This document shows, one piece after another, positions 32,850-42,089 of a stretch of 64,000 bases of DNA (the first letter of the stretch is position 1; each line of letters starts with the position of its first letter). The stretch comes from Petrolisthes cinctipes (lineage: Eukaryota > Arthropoda > Malacostraca > Decapoda > Porcellanidae), in assembly GCA_033782935.1 (NCBI GenBank), contig JAWQEG010000634.1, positions 229,501-293,500 on the forward strand, in the 5' to 3' direction. The position numbers and the translations under genes were made by a program. Below the pieces are notes generated by a model that saw nothing but the letters and a program-made list of their open reading frames with translations, had not been told where the DNA came from and ran no database searches.

Positions 32850-34937
32850 GGGTCCCACTCTGGGCTGCCTCACAGGGTGGTCAGCAGCCTGGCCCACCCA
32901 CGGCTGGGCAGCAAGGATAATTCGCCAGGGCCTGTCATGGCCCTGGATTACTGTTCCGGTGAGTAACTGTCATCCTTACTGTCTGACATATGAATTATGC
33001 CTAATCCCGTCCTTGGGCTACCGTTCGGTCAAAATCAGATTTTCCCTTGCGGTCAAAATCTCTGCCTCTCCTGTCATTCTCCCCCCAACCACCCCGGGTC
33101 CCTCGGGCCCCGGGGGATTAGGATTAACGGTACTCTCACTGACACCTGTCTTCTCCCGTTACAGCCACTACGTCTACCTCCTGCCTCAACCAAAGTGTCA
33201 CTTTCGGTCGTCCCGCATGTGCGGGAAATGCGGGAAAAAGGGGTAGTGGAGCGGGCGACGGGAAGGGTCTTTCTTTCTCGTTTATTCACGGTCCCCAAAA
33301 AGGATCAGGGAAAAACGAGATTGGTGATGGACCTGAGCAAGCTAAACAAATTCGTGAAAACATTACATTTCAGGATGGTTTCGGTTGCTCAGGTCCGCAC
33401 AGTTCTGAGGAAGGGAGACTGGTTAGCATCCCTGGATCTCAAGGATGCTTACTGGCACGTCCCGATCCACCCCAGGTTTCGCCGCTTTCTGGCCTTCCAG
33501 GTGGGGACCGAGACGTTCCAGTTTACCAGGCTCCCTTTCGGTCTTTCTCTAGCTCCGCGAGTCTTCACAAAACTCGTGAGGGTGGTGGCATCCCGTCTGG
33601 CAGAGGCGGGTGTCCCCACCCTCATGTACCTGGACGATTGGTTGCTTCACGCCCCTTCCAAGGAGCAGGTAGCAAACAACGTCCGGGTAGCGAGGGGAGT
33701 GCTAGAGGAAATGGGGTTTCTGTTGAACATCCCCAAGTCCTCTCTCACCCCCACTCGCAAGCTGTGTTGGCTAGGAATAGAGTGGGACTCTCTTTCGGCC
33801 ACCCTCTCTCTCGCTCCAGACAACGCCCGCCGGACCCTCCGCCACGTCCGCCGGGCGCATTTTTCCCGTACTTTCTCTCGCCGCCAGTGGGAATCATTGC
33901 TCGGGTCCCTAAATTTCGCGGCCCCTGCAATGCCCCTGGGACGACTGAAACACAGGAGGCTGACGCGGGAGGTAAACCTCCACCTGTCCCCCACACACAG
34001 GGACCTTCCCAGGCAAGTGTCCCCCTCTCTCCACCGCCTCCTTCGCCCCTGGCTACGTCCCGGTGCCCTGCGTCAGCGGGTCCCCTGGGTGTTCCCTCCC
34101 CCGGGGATTACGGTGGCGACAGACGCATCGGACGTAGGCTGGGGATACCAGTCTTGCCTGGGACATCAACGGTGCGGGGGATGGAAGGAAGGGGAAAGGC
34201 TACTGCACATCAACGCCCGGGAGTTGATGGTAGCGAAGGAATGGCTCAACAGACACCCTCAGTTTGCCAGGATAGGCGTCCGCTTCGATATGGACAACGT
34301 TGCGGCCGTGCAGTGCCTACAGAAACAGGGCACCGTACGGTCGGAAATTCTCCTGTCCCTGTCAGAACAGATTTTCGCAATAGCGGCCAAGAGGGACATT
34401 CACCTCTCGGCCCGCTATGTGCCGGGGCGGGAGAACGATTGGGCGGACGCCCTATCCAGGTTCAGGGGGACGTCAGTCGAGTGGCAACTGCGTCCCCTTG
34501 TGTTCGAGTCTCTCTGCCTTCGCTACGGGACACCGGAGGTGGACCTATTCGCCTCCCCATCCACGGCCCTACTCCCTCTGTTCCTGACTTTCTCATCCAG
34601 AACAGAGGCGGGAGGCCCGGACGCCTTCACGGAGGACTGGAACAGGTGGGGTCATCTCTACCTCTTCCCACCCCCAGCCACTTCAGTCCTCCTGAAGGCG
34701 ATCCTCAAGCTGCGCACTTTCAGGGGGAGGGTTCTCCTCATAGCCCCCCGCTGGCCAGCACAGCCGTGGTTCGGAGAGTTGTCCCGGTGGTGCCCGCATC
34801 CCCTTCAGTTGGGATCGGCGTGCCTCTCCAGCACCCTGTCTGCACCACTCCAAGCGTCACTGAAACTACACGCTTGGAGTTTCTACGGGGAGTCCTCAGC
34901 AAAAGGTTCACTAAGGAGACAGTGGACAAGATGTTGA
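32633..34937 (+). CDS. DIRS reverse transcriptase / RNase H (ORF2), spliced
   Basis: RNA-directed DNA polymerase with ribonuclease H. Main exon 33166-34937. An upstream exon ending at 32958 joins in phase 0 across an intron (32959-33165), overlapping gag exon 3 in another frame. It reads RIIRQGLSWPWITVP then PLRLPPAS, like the usual DIRS RT entry. RT motifs: LVMDLSKLNKFV, LASLDLKDAYWHVPI, LPFGLSLAPRVF and the catalytic YLDDWLL. RNase H: VATDASDVGWG, LLHINARELMV, RFDMDNVAAVQ and RENDWADALSR supply the acidic residues. C-terminal DLFASPST...DAFTEDW...LFPPP...WPAQPWF is the conserved block often described as methyltransferase-like in DIRS elements. The translation start is unresolved: no ATG opens the first exon. 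Confidence 0.93.
32959..33165 (+). other. Predicted spliceosomal intron in DIRS ORF2
   Basis: 207 bp, GTGAGTAACTG to TCTCCCGTTACAG. Both flanks are in phase 0, and the join restores the expected RT N-terminus. Confidence 0.7.
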
Positions 34938-35917
34938 GGGCTCATCGTCAGTCTTCGGTGCGACAATACGAATCGTGCTGGAAAAGATTCCAGGACTTCT
35001 TGCGAAGACACCCCTCCAGGGTCATCTCGGAGGACACAGTCCTGGAATTCCTCACGTGGCTCGCCGATTCCACCAACAGGGCCCCGGCGACGGTGCTTGC
35101 GCATCACGCAGCCCTGTCTGATCCCCTCCTCCTGGGTTTTAACATTAAGGTTTCGGAGAGGCCTCTCTCTCTCCTGAGGATGGGGATTCGGGCGGGGACC
35201 GCACCTCACCGGGCCCAGGCACCCTCCTGGTCCCTTCATCGTGTCCTTTCCTACCTGACCTTCGAGGGGGTCCCTCTGGAGGTTTGTCACCTCCTCCAGA
35301 AAGCTCTCTTCCTGCTCGCCTTAGCTACAGGTTACAGGGCTTCTCAGTTGGCAGCCCTGACCCGTCACACAGCCTTTTCTTCAGTAACCCCTAACCTTAC
35401 TTCCTTAACCATTTCCCCCCCCCCTGCTTTTCTAGCTAAGAACGAGCAGGCTGACGACAGAATTGGCCCTCTCGCAGTACCCTCGTTCCTGAGGGATGGA
35501 AATTTCCACCCCCTCTGCCCAGTCCACGCCTTTGTTGCATACGTGGAGGCGACGAGAGGGGCTTCTCCGGACCACCTCTTCTACAACTCTAGGTCCGGTA
35601 ACCCTCTCTTCCCTAGGTCAATCGCTCGCCTTCTCTGCCGAGTGATAGAGAACGGGGATCCCGGACACGCCCCGAGGGCTCACAGCGTTAGGGGCGTGGC
35701 CGCCTCCCTCGCCTTCCTCAGGACTCACTCGGTGGAGAGGGTCAGGGATTTAGGGGGCTGGGCGTCCACTTCTTCCTTCAGGACGAGGTACCTGTTCCAC
35801 TCGCTCTCCCCTACCCCCTGTGTGGCTATGGGTACTCCACCTCCTATTCCCCAGGGTCCCCGCGGGAGACACATGGGGGGGAGGGGCCGCCCGAAGAGAA
35901 AAGGTCGGGTGATTTAA
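34931..35917 (+). CDS. DIRS tyrosine recombinase (ORF3)
   Basis: Integrates the circular DNA intermediate without duplicating the target. 328 codons from ATG 34931. That ATG overlaps the RT stop as ATGTTGA. Upstream in the same frame LEFLRGVLSKRFTKETVDK also resembles the recombinase N-terminus, so the real start may be earlier, inside ORF2. N-terminal core-binding region: SSVRQYESCWKRFQDFLRRH. Catalytic residues: Arg in LATGYRASQLAAL, His and Arg in AHSVRGVAASLAF, Trp in GGWAS and the nucleophile Tyr in FRTRYLF. Tail is basic, GRGRPKRKGRVI. No stops interrupt it. The open frame extends back to 33638 only because the GC-rich RT region has few stops. Confidence 0.93.
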   Translation: MLRAHRQSSVRQYESCWKRFQDFLRRHPSRVISEDTVLEFLTWLADSTNRAPATVLAHHAALSDPLLLGFNIKVSERPLSLLRMGIRAGTAPHRAQAPSWSLHRVLSYLTFEGVPLEVCHLLQKALFLLALATGYRASQLAALTRHTAFSSVTPNLTSLTISPPPAFLAKNEQADDRIGPLAVPSFLRDGNFHPLCPVHAFVAYVEATRGASPDHLFYNSRSGNPLFPRSIARLLCRVIENGDPGHAPRAHSVRGVAASLAFLRTHSVERVRDLGGWASTSSFRTRYLFHSLSPTPCVAMGTPPPIPQGPRGRHMGGRGRPKRKGRVI

Positions 35918-36510
35918 GTCCCGTCACATCACCTCATCCACATCTTGTACAGCTTCATACTCATCCCCATTCTTCACGTGTACATATGGTGAAAGAGAAT
36001 ATATAATAAATTACATTGTTACGGAATTCTTGTGTATTCATTTTCCAAACAATTATTAACTAAGATGAGTGACAGGAGATATTATTACACAGGATATCTG
36101 GATCCTAGTGTCCTCCTTCATCCCCTCGGGATTACATTACCTGAGCGAGGGCCATAGCCCTAACTCAGAAGACTTGAATAAGGGGGGGGGGGGGGAATGG
36201 GGGGGGAAGGAAAGGGGGGGGGGGGGGGGGAGTATCCATGGGAACCTCCCCCCTCCTCTCCTAGACCCGAACCCTCGAGTCTACCTATAAAGACTTTATG
36301 TGTAACAATTCTGGTCTATAACAGAATGGTCTACGGTTTTATGGTATACGCTACTTCTCCCCCACCACGGCGTTTCACCTAGCCAGTGTCGGGAGGGGTG
36401 TTAGCTGCTGCCTCACCGGGCTCGGTTACCTTTCCTGCCCTCCGCTCTCAACCACTCTTAACTAGCACGTGATTGCCTCCACCTCACCTCCCACCGACCG
36501 CATCGCATGC
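35918..36510 (+). other. DIRS 3' untranslated region
   Basis: Between the recombinase stop and the internal complementary region. ATATAATAAATTAC near 36003 may serve as a polyadenylation signal. G-runs at 36182-36231 form a strong G-rich tract. No coding content. Confidence 0.55.
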
Positions 36511-36613
36511 TTAGCAACCAGCTGTACTGGTTTCACTATACCAATAATAGTGCATTTGTCGCGGCTTCTAGCCGCTTAAATTGTATTTATTGGTTTGTGA
36601 AACCAGTACAGCT
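36511..36613 (+). repeat. DIRS internal complementary region
   Basis: 36512-36547 is complementary to the left tip (29465-29500). 36544-36613 is complementary to the right tip with its extension (down to 36930). The two overlap at ATAA. In the DIRS replication model this region aligns both ends for circularisation, and its intact arrangement defines the outer boundaries of the element. Confidence 0.92.
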
Positions 36614-36666
36614 TTTACTGTCCCACCCACCTCCCGATGCGGCAGACACTCACTTCTTTCTCATTT

Positions 36667-36877
36667 GAGTGGACGAGCGGTATTCAGCGGAGGAGGGGCT
36701 TAATACCTCACCTCACCACCTCCAGGTGGCTCCACTATCAGTACAGCGCCAGATTTGAATTTTTATTTACTTCTGATGAACGTCACGGAATTGACCCTTC
36801 CAACCCAGATTATGCCTACACGGGGCCTGGGCTTGTGAAGGGGCATATTCTATAGCAACCAGCTGTACTGGTTTCAC
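36667..36877 (-). repeat. DIRS right inverted terminal repeat
   Basis: Complement of the left repeat; followed by the 53-bp extension containing CGGCTAGAAGCCG up to 36930. A 71-codon frame occurs in both repeats in opposite orientation and is not a separate gene. Confidence 0.95.
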
Positions 36878-37554
36878 AAACCAATAAATACAATTTAAGC
36901 GGCTAGAAGCCGCGACAAATGCACTATTATAAGGGGGTTCGTTTGAGGAGTGTGCGTGTGTGTGTGTGTGCTTCATGTGCCTGGAACTGTACCTAAGCTT
37001 TTACTTGGTTATAACTTCCGCGTTGGAAGGATGGAATTTTTGAGATGTATGGATATTATTACTAAGATAAATATCCGGTTATGCCTGGTTTCCACATGTG
37101 GCAGTTCCTAGAACAGGTGTGGTGCTATATTCCTAAGCCTTTACACATCATGACTCTGGGAAGAAGGGTGTGTGTCCCCACTTCCCTTAGACATACACAA
37201 ATTACACTACCAAATTCAACCTCCTCCTCCTCCTCCTTCTTTTCCTTCTAACATCCATATTGCACCACAGTTGCTTCTCCACCCTCCATCTTTCAACTAT
37301 TCTGCTATTTATCACCGCTTCTTACCTTCTTCCTTCTCCTCCTCCTCTATTCTTGGTTTGGTTTGAGAAAAGGTTACATGGTACTTATCCGTTCATTACC
37401 CTTCAAGCTACGTACCAAGGTTGGAGAAAGTCCGTCACCGTGTAGGTCGTGTTTGTGTTAAGAGCCTGCAGGCTGGTAAACACAACTGATGTGTATATGT
37501 ATCTTCTTATTCTCCTTGGAGGAAACTTTATAAGATTCTGCACTGCACTCACAC

Positions 37555-37665
37555 TAATTTCCCTATTCAAGAACATCAGGTGTGTATTCGATGGCGTGGT
37601 ACCAGTACGATGGCTCTATTGTTCCATGTTCTTGAATATGGCCCTACGTCCCTCATCATCAAGAT
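37555..37665. repeat. Hairpin repeat (family E)
   Basis: CTATTCAAGAACATCAGG at the left and CATGTTCTTGAATATGGCCC at the right, with GGCGTGGTACCAGTACGATG between. Same family as 52915-53395. Confidence 0.7.
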
Positions 37666-37984
37666 TCAATCCCTTCCTTTCATTCCTATTCCTCCCCTCC
37701 CCCCTCCACCAGGTCATTATATAAACTTCAACCGGTTTTATTCGTGCTAGTAATTTTCAAGTATATCGACCCTACACTCACATCTCCAGACATACGATAC
37801 ACACCACATTTCCGAAGCACGAAAGCCCTCCGCAGCAGCAATCTAGGTTTGTATATACTGTATAGCAGCGAACTCTTTGTACACATACAGTGAATTGGTA
37901 TACAACTAAGGACAAGTTTTTCAGTATCAATATATAAATAAAAACTTTTCAAGGCTGATTTCTTCTAGTAAGACTCCGTTGGTT

Positions 37985-38140
37985 GTAGCTTTGGCAAATT
38001 TGGAGCAATTGATTCTTCCAAACTATTCCAAGCAACAGGAAAGCATTATTTTATGTTAATCTGGCCCTATTTCATGGCATATTAAGGAGGAATCAGTAGC
38101 CCCTCAATGTACCAAAAGTATATGACTTCCTTAATGTTCT
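37985..38140. mobile_element. Hairpin MITE (family B)
   Basis: TTGATTCTTCCAAACTATTC CAAGCAACAG and AATGTACCAAAAGTATATGA words, right end CTTCCTTAATG. Confidence 0.6.
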
Positions 38141-38227
38141 GAAGCTAATTTTCAGTTCTGATAAAAATAAAAACTGAGGTAAATGTAATATAGCAATAAT
38201 CTAGGATATCTTATATCAAAGTCTGGA

Positions 38228-38620
38228 TAATACAGTGTTGGTATATATATCTGAAGCAACTAATTCCTTCAAACTATTCCAAGCAACAACTGGCCATCAT
38301 GATATATGTACAGTCGCGGTCAAAAATAATCATCCATATAGGGGTAACTGACGTAAGAGTTTGACAGTTTCCCTCTGTTCCTTAGCTGATAAACTTTCCA
38401 ATAAATAGGTTAACTACCATTATTTAATTTAATACAAGGAGATACACACTACTTAATACAATAACATCATATGTGAACGTCAAAACATTAGACAGTAAAT
38501 TGTTTGAGATACCCATATGTGGATGATTATTATTGACCGCGACTGTATATATGACCCAGTGCTCCAAAGAACCCAAAGTGTACTATGTAATATTATACGG
38601 TTAATACATCTTTGGAGTAA
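38228..38620. mobile_element. Family B MITE carrying a nested TA element
   Basis: AATTCCTTCAAACTATTCCA on the left resumes as GTGCTCCAAAGAACCCAAAG after 38547. The nested TACAGTCGCGGTCAAAAATA element occupies 38309-38547 with complementary ends (TTATTATTGACCGCGACTGTA-type) and a CCATATAGG/CCCATATG inner pair. Confidence 0.65.
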
Positions 38621-38820
38621 TCAATTCAAGAGAAGACACCCCAGCAACACAGAAGGAAAGGTTGTATATTGTGTCCGGTGTTTCCTATTCATTGAAGGAA
38701 AATTATTGTTATGGGATGAAATAAACCGGATGCAAGTGTTATTTGTGTAAAAGCAGATTATCATTTCTCCATATCCTTTAGAAAGTAATACAATGATAGA
38801 ACACCGAAACATTCAATAAA

Positions 38821-38976
38821 GACCCTGTGATTGTGTATGAGAATTACAGGCTTCTGATTCTTCCTGACTACCACGAAACAAGCTCCTGCCATATACAGTA
38901 GGTGGTGTTTCGTGGCAATATTTGAAGCACTCATTTATCTCCAAGTTTCTGACTACATCACAGGGTCCCTTAAACT
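38821..38976. mobile_element. GTTTCGTGGCA hairpin MITE (family C), full copy
   Basis: AATAAAGACCCTGTGATTGT at the left, ACATCACAGGGTCCCTTAA at the right; core CTACCACGAAACAAGCTCCT / GGTGGTGTTTCGTGGCAATA. Confidence 0.78.
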
Positions 38977-39171
38977 TCTTCTCTTTAAGGCAAACTGTGG
39001 GATGTGAATGGAGTGACGATATGTAAAGATTAGGTTTGTAAGGATGTGTTCCAAGTTGGCTTCCATATAATCAGGTGGCATGTATACATGTGAATTTAAT
39101 TTAATTTCCCTTTACAAAAACACGACTGGAAAAAAAAAACACCAACCAACCAAATAATGACACTGACAGAA

Positions 39172-39280
<109 letters not shown>

Positions 39281-39359
39281 GCAAAATAATTTAGCACCAT
39301 ATTTCCAGAGAAAGTGCTATGATGAAATGAAAACTCTTATTTCATCCTGAAGGTTGATA

Positions 39360-39467
39360 ATCTTAACGCCCTGCTTGCTGTCTCACCTCTCTATCACCTT
39401 CTTCTGGTGCTATATGACCTCGCTGTTGCGGCGCCTAATATCAATCAATCAATCAATCAATCAATCC
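39360..39467 (+). mobile_element. 3' end of a non-LTR retrotransposon with (ATCA)n tail
   Basis: TGTCTCACCTCTCTATCACC, TTCTTCTGGTGCTATATGAC and GCTGTTGCGGCGCCTAATAT followed by (CAAT)n; inverted twin at 22672-22775. Confidence 0.6.
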
Positions 39468-39722
39468 CGAATCGCTTCAGTTGGTACAGTCGTGCACCAC
39501 TAGCCCACAAGAGTCGAAGCCCGAGATCTGAAGCAGGCTGTTTCTAGACGACAGCCCACCCAAACCATCACGAGGCCACACATACACATTTTGAACCAAT
39601 GGAGGCTTTGGGTGGGCTGTCGTCCAGAAACCTCCTGCTTCAGATCTCATGCTTCGACTCATGTGGGCTAGAGATTGTGGTGCGCGACTGTACCAACTGA
39701 AGCGATTCGGGATTGATTGATT
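39443..39722. mobile_element. TA hairpin MITE whose palindrome extends into flanking DNA
   Basis: MITE proper 39485-39692: ends TACAGTCGTGCACCACTAGC and complement, with GGTGGGCTGTCGTCCAGAAA and its complement inside. Outside the TA, the left flank CCCGAATCGCTTCAGTTGG is exactly mirrored on the right by CCAACTGAAGCGATTCGGG, and the mirror continues through at least two ATCA units of the LINE tail. Confidence 0.8.
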
Positions 39723-39734
39723 TTGGTGTGTATT

Positions 39735-39804
39735 ATTGGTTCATAAGGTTCACTCTCACGACTCACCTTCATTCACCCGATGCAAGACTTTTGACCGTGA
39801 CTGT
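39735..39804. mobile_element. Half copy of TACAGTCACGGTC MITE
   Basis: TTGGTTCATAAGGTTCACTC to CTTTTGACCGTGACTGTA, matching the right part of 25820-26017. Confidence 0.6.
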
Positions 39805-39835
39805 ACCCAAAGTATATATACTGATTGTTGTTTTC

Positions 39836-40028
39836 AGGAACTTTAATTCATGCCACTGTGAACCTGCATGACTGTGCCCGGAAACTATTGGTCTTCCCGG
39901 TATATGCTGTGCTGTATAGGAAGGGACAAAACATATCAATCAGCCTTGTCTTCACGTCGGCAGCTGATGATGACGTAACCGGAAATTCACCTGATAATTA
40001 TGACAAACTTTCTTATCGCAGCCAATAA
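39836..40028 (+). CDS. Possible terminal exon of an unknown gene
   Basis: Follows a good acceptor (TTGTTGTTTTCAG) and stays open in only one frame: GTLIHATVNLHDCARKLLVF, then PVYAVLYRKGQNISISLVFT and a hydrophilic tail ending LSYRSQ. The stop overlaps CAATAAAAG, which could be a polyadenylation signal. A GTAAGT at 40039 would alternatively make this an untranslated internal exon. No upstream exons were found, and I do not recognise the sequence. The start given is the acceptor; an in-frame ATG lies at 39825, inside the putative intron. Confidence 0.3.
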
Positions 40029-40179
40029 AAGATTAACGGTAAGTGACATTGTATAACCTTAACACAGCTCGGATAATTCGTCTGAGTCTGACATCACGTA
40101 GAAAAAAATATATATATATGAAATAAAAAAAAAGTAAAGCGTCTGTCTGATGTTGGTGAAATTTCCTATGACGTAGGGT

Positions 40180-40350
40180 GTAGACGTCACTATGCCTCGG
40201 GGGTCGGTAGTACGGCACGGTAATATAGTCGTGAGAGTGAGAAGTCTGCCAGTTGAGTGAGAGAGCTTGTGTCAGTCACGTACACACACCACGGGAAACT
40301 TCTTAAATTCTTCAACGATTACTCTTGGTTCTATCTTTGCGGTGAATAGG
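40180..40350 (+). promoter_or_regulatory. CHH: Candidate promoter and 5' leader of CHH gene
   Basis: Contains AGACGTCACT (CRE-like) at about 40185, TAATATAG (TATA-like) at 40221 and an initiator-like CCAGTTGAG about 25 bases later. The leader runs to ATG 40351. Inferred from spacing only. Confidence 0.4.
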
Positions 40351-40365
40351 ATGGTATACACACAG
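40351..40365 (+). CDS. CHH: CHH-family preprohormone, coding exon 1
   Basis: ATG plus four codons (MVYTQ) ending exactly at a consensus CAG|GTGAGT donor, phase 0. The main exon starts in phase 0 at 45772. CHH-family genes characteristically have their first intron inside the signal peptide a few codons after the start, which fits. The 5.4-kb intron contains several MITEs and a P footprint. Alternatively translation starts at ATG 45772. Confidence 0.6.
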
Positions 40366-40392
40366 GTGAGTAGATGCAATATATACTTATTA

Positions 40393-40770
40393 AAGGGGTA
40401 GTATAGTATTGGAAAATTTAAAGTATATATAGGATTTCTCCAAACTATCCAAGCAACAGAACATTTGGCATTTTCCAAGTTGCGTCTGCAGTCTCTAATA
40501 TCCAATAATTATTACCCATACAGAAACATGTTGACTTAATTAATTAAGGAAATCATATACTTTTGGTACATGAAAGAGCCTTGATTTCTCCAAAGTATGC
40601 CTTGATTCCTCCAAAGTATGATTTCCTGGCCAACTTTGGAGGAATGAAGGCGCTCTCATGTACCAAAAGTATATTATTCCCTTAAGTCAACATGTGTCTG
40701 TAGGTAATAATTATTAGATATTAGAGACTGTAGACGCAACTTGGAAAATAATATTACAGTTAAACCCCCA
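40393..40770. mobile_element. Family B element within a larger inverted repeat
   Basis: Inner copy (about 40545-40685) has TTAAGGAAATCATATACTTT at the left and its mirror TATTATTCCCTTAA at the right. Outside it, CCAAGTTGCGTCTGCAGTCT plus CTAATATCCAATAATTATTA (40477-40515) is mirrored by TAATAATTATTAGATATTAG plus ACTGTAGACGCAACTTGG (40705-40745). A second family B piece begins at 40393. Confidence 0.65.
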
Positions 40771-41751
40771 TCAATAACGACTTCAGTCTGGTAAAATATG
40801 CTTACATTTTTATAGAAAGAAATTCTTGGAAGATAAATTAGACAGCATAGGACCTCGCTTTTGCGCTGCCAGATAATTATAAAATCTATCTTTGACGGAA
40901 TAAAGCTCCCTATAAATTTCCATATTGATAGCACATTCAATATACTCATATAAAAGATGTGTATAGTGCACTACCTCACCGAAAACATTCGTCATAAAGA
41001 GTAAGTGACCCTCATGTGATGGAAATATATAAAATATTTGTAAGAAATTAAAGTTTAATATACTGTCCTGTATAAAGAGAGTGGTGGAGGAAGGTCGTTG
41101 GCATTCTGTACCTTTCCTCTCATATTTGTTTAGTTAAACAAACAGACTGGATGCTGACCGCTCTGAGTTGCCGTTACACACTCGTCTGCTGAATCCACTT
41201 ACCTGCTAGGGTAATGGGTCGTAAGCTGTATAGGAAATCCAAGGTGGCTTTGGTGATTCAAAGGGATGGCTGGATCGATAACTCGAAATCAGCCGAGTTT
41301 TAAGCCTCTGTTGGTGTGCTGATGGACAGTTGATGAGTAGAGGGTACTACAGGTACTGTACATCAAAGAAGAACAAAGTTCAGCAAGAGATAAGTTCCTA
41401 TATACTGTTCTGTAAGCTGTGACTTTAATCGTTATGCATCTTTATTGTGAAAGTAAAATATGTCTGTAAAGAATGTGTACGTATATACCCGGGTTGCTTT
41501 CACTCATCGACTTCTTTGGTCTATACATCAGGCCACGGTCGAGATCTCTCTACCGTGCATCAGGCTATCATCAGTTAACTCTGGGACTGTACTCCGGGCC
41601 TCTGACAGTTCTTTATTATCGCACTTACGATGTACCAAAGCCAAATGAGATTACGCGAGCAAATTTTTAAGATGAAAGACCACTGCCCTCTAGGCCTAGA
41701 AGATCCTGTAGGACAAGTAAAAAGGGAATAGAGAGTTGCATGGGGCAGCAA

Positions 41752-41779
41752 CATGGAGGTAGAATATTCTACCTCCATG
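41752..41779. mobile_element. Probable P-element excision footprint
   Basis: A perfect 28-bp palindrome made of CATGGAGGTAGAAT and its complement, flanked by GGCAGCAA on both sides (41744-41751 and 41780-41787). The 14-mer equals the tip of the 32-bp repeat of the P-type element at 5550-7537 except for one base. P transposases are known to cut about 17 bases inside each end, leaving short terminal stubs between the 8-bp duplications. Confidence 0.75.
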
Positions 41780-42089
41780 GGCAGCAAGCACGAAAGAAAT
41801 AAAAGGAAATGAGGGACAGTTGATAAACGGAAAGGGGGTGGTTGTCATGTGTAATAAACCATCCAGAAGGAAACTGGTTATAGGAAGATAGAACTGCCTT
41901 CTTCTTTCTCCAAAATATTTGTGGAGTTGGTTTTGCAAACAGCGAAGCAGCTCCTCACTCACACTGTAACGTTTAGTAACACATAATTTTTCATCCTACT
42001 TTAACCTTCTTTTCCATAACATTATCCAGTAGCTTAGTAACGTTCTCACCAGCAGCTTATAATTAAAATAGACGAACAGATGTTGCTTT

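Larger units (their letters stand above)
29465..36930 (+). mobile_element. Complete DIRS-type tyrosine-recombinase retrotransposon
   Basis: About 7.47 kb with every structural hallmark of the DIRS order: inverted terminal repeats (29476-29686 and 36667-36877), a right-end extension (36878-36930), an internal complementary region (36511-36613) covering both tips, gag, RT-RNase H and a tyrosine recombinase. There is no target duplication, consistent with integration by recombinase rather than integrase. It is far more GC-rich than the flanks. Frames are uninterrupted apart from three introns, and the repeats are identical by eye, implying recent insertion. DIRS elements are known to be widespread in decapods. 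Confidence 0.95.
29355..36991. mobile_element. TACAGTT MITE split by the DIRS insertion
   Basis: Left part 29355-29464 begins TACAGTTGAGGATATAATAT with CAGACACACTTGAAACGGGG. Right part 36931-36991 ends TTCATGTGCCTGGAACTGTA with a (TG)n run. These are the two ends of the family seen whole at 15966-16124, so the DIRS element inserted into its middle. Confidence 0.72.

Noticed and set aside
33638..34930. Long extension of the recombinase frame back into the RT region
   Set aside because: It overlaps the catalytic RT/RNase H frame and shows no conserved motif until about 34870. Open only because the element is GC-rich.
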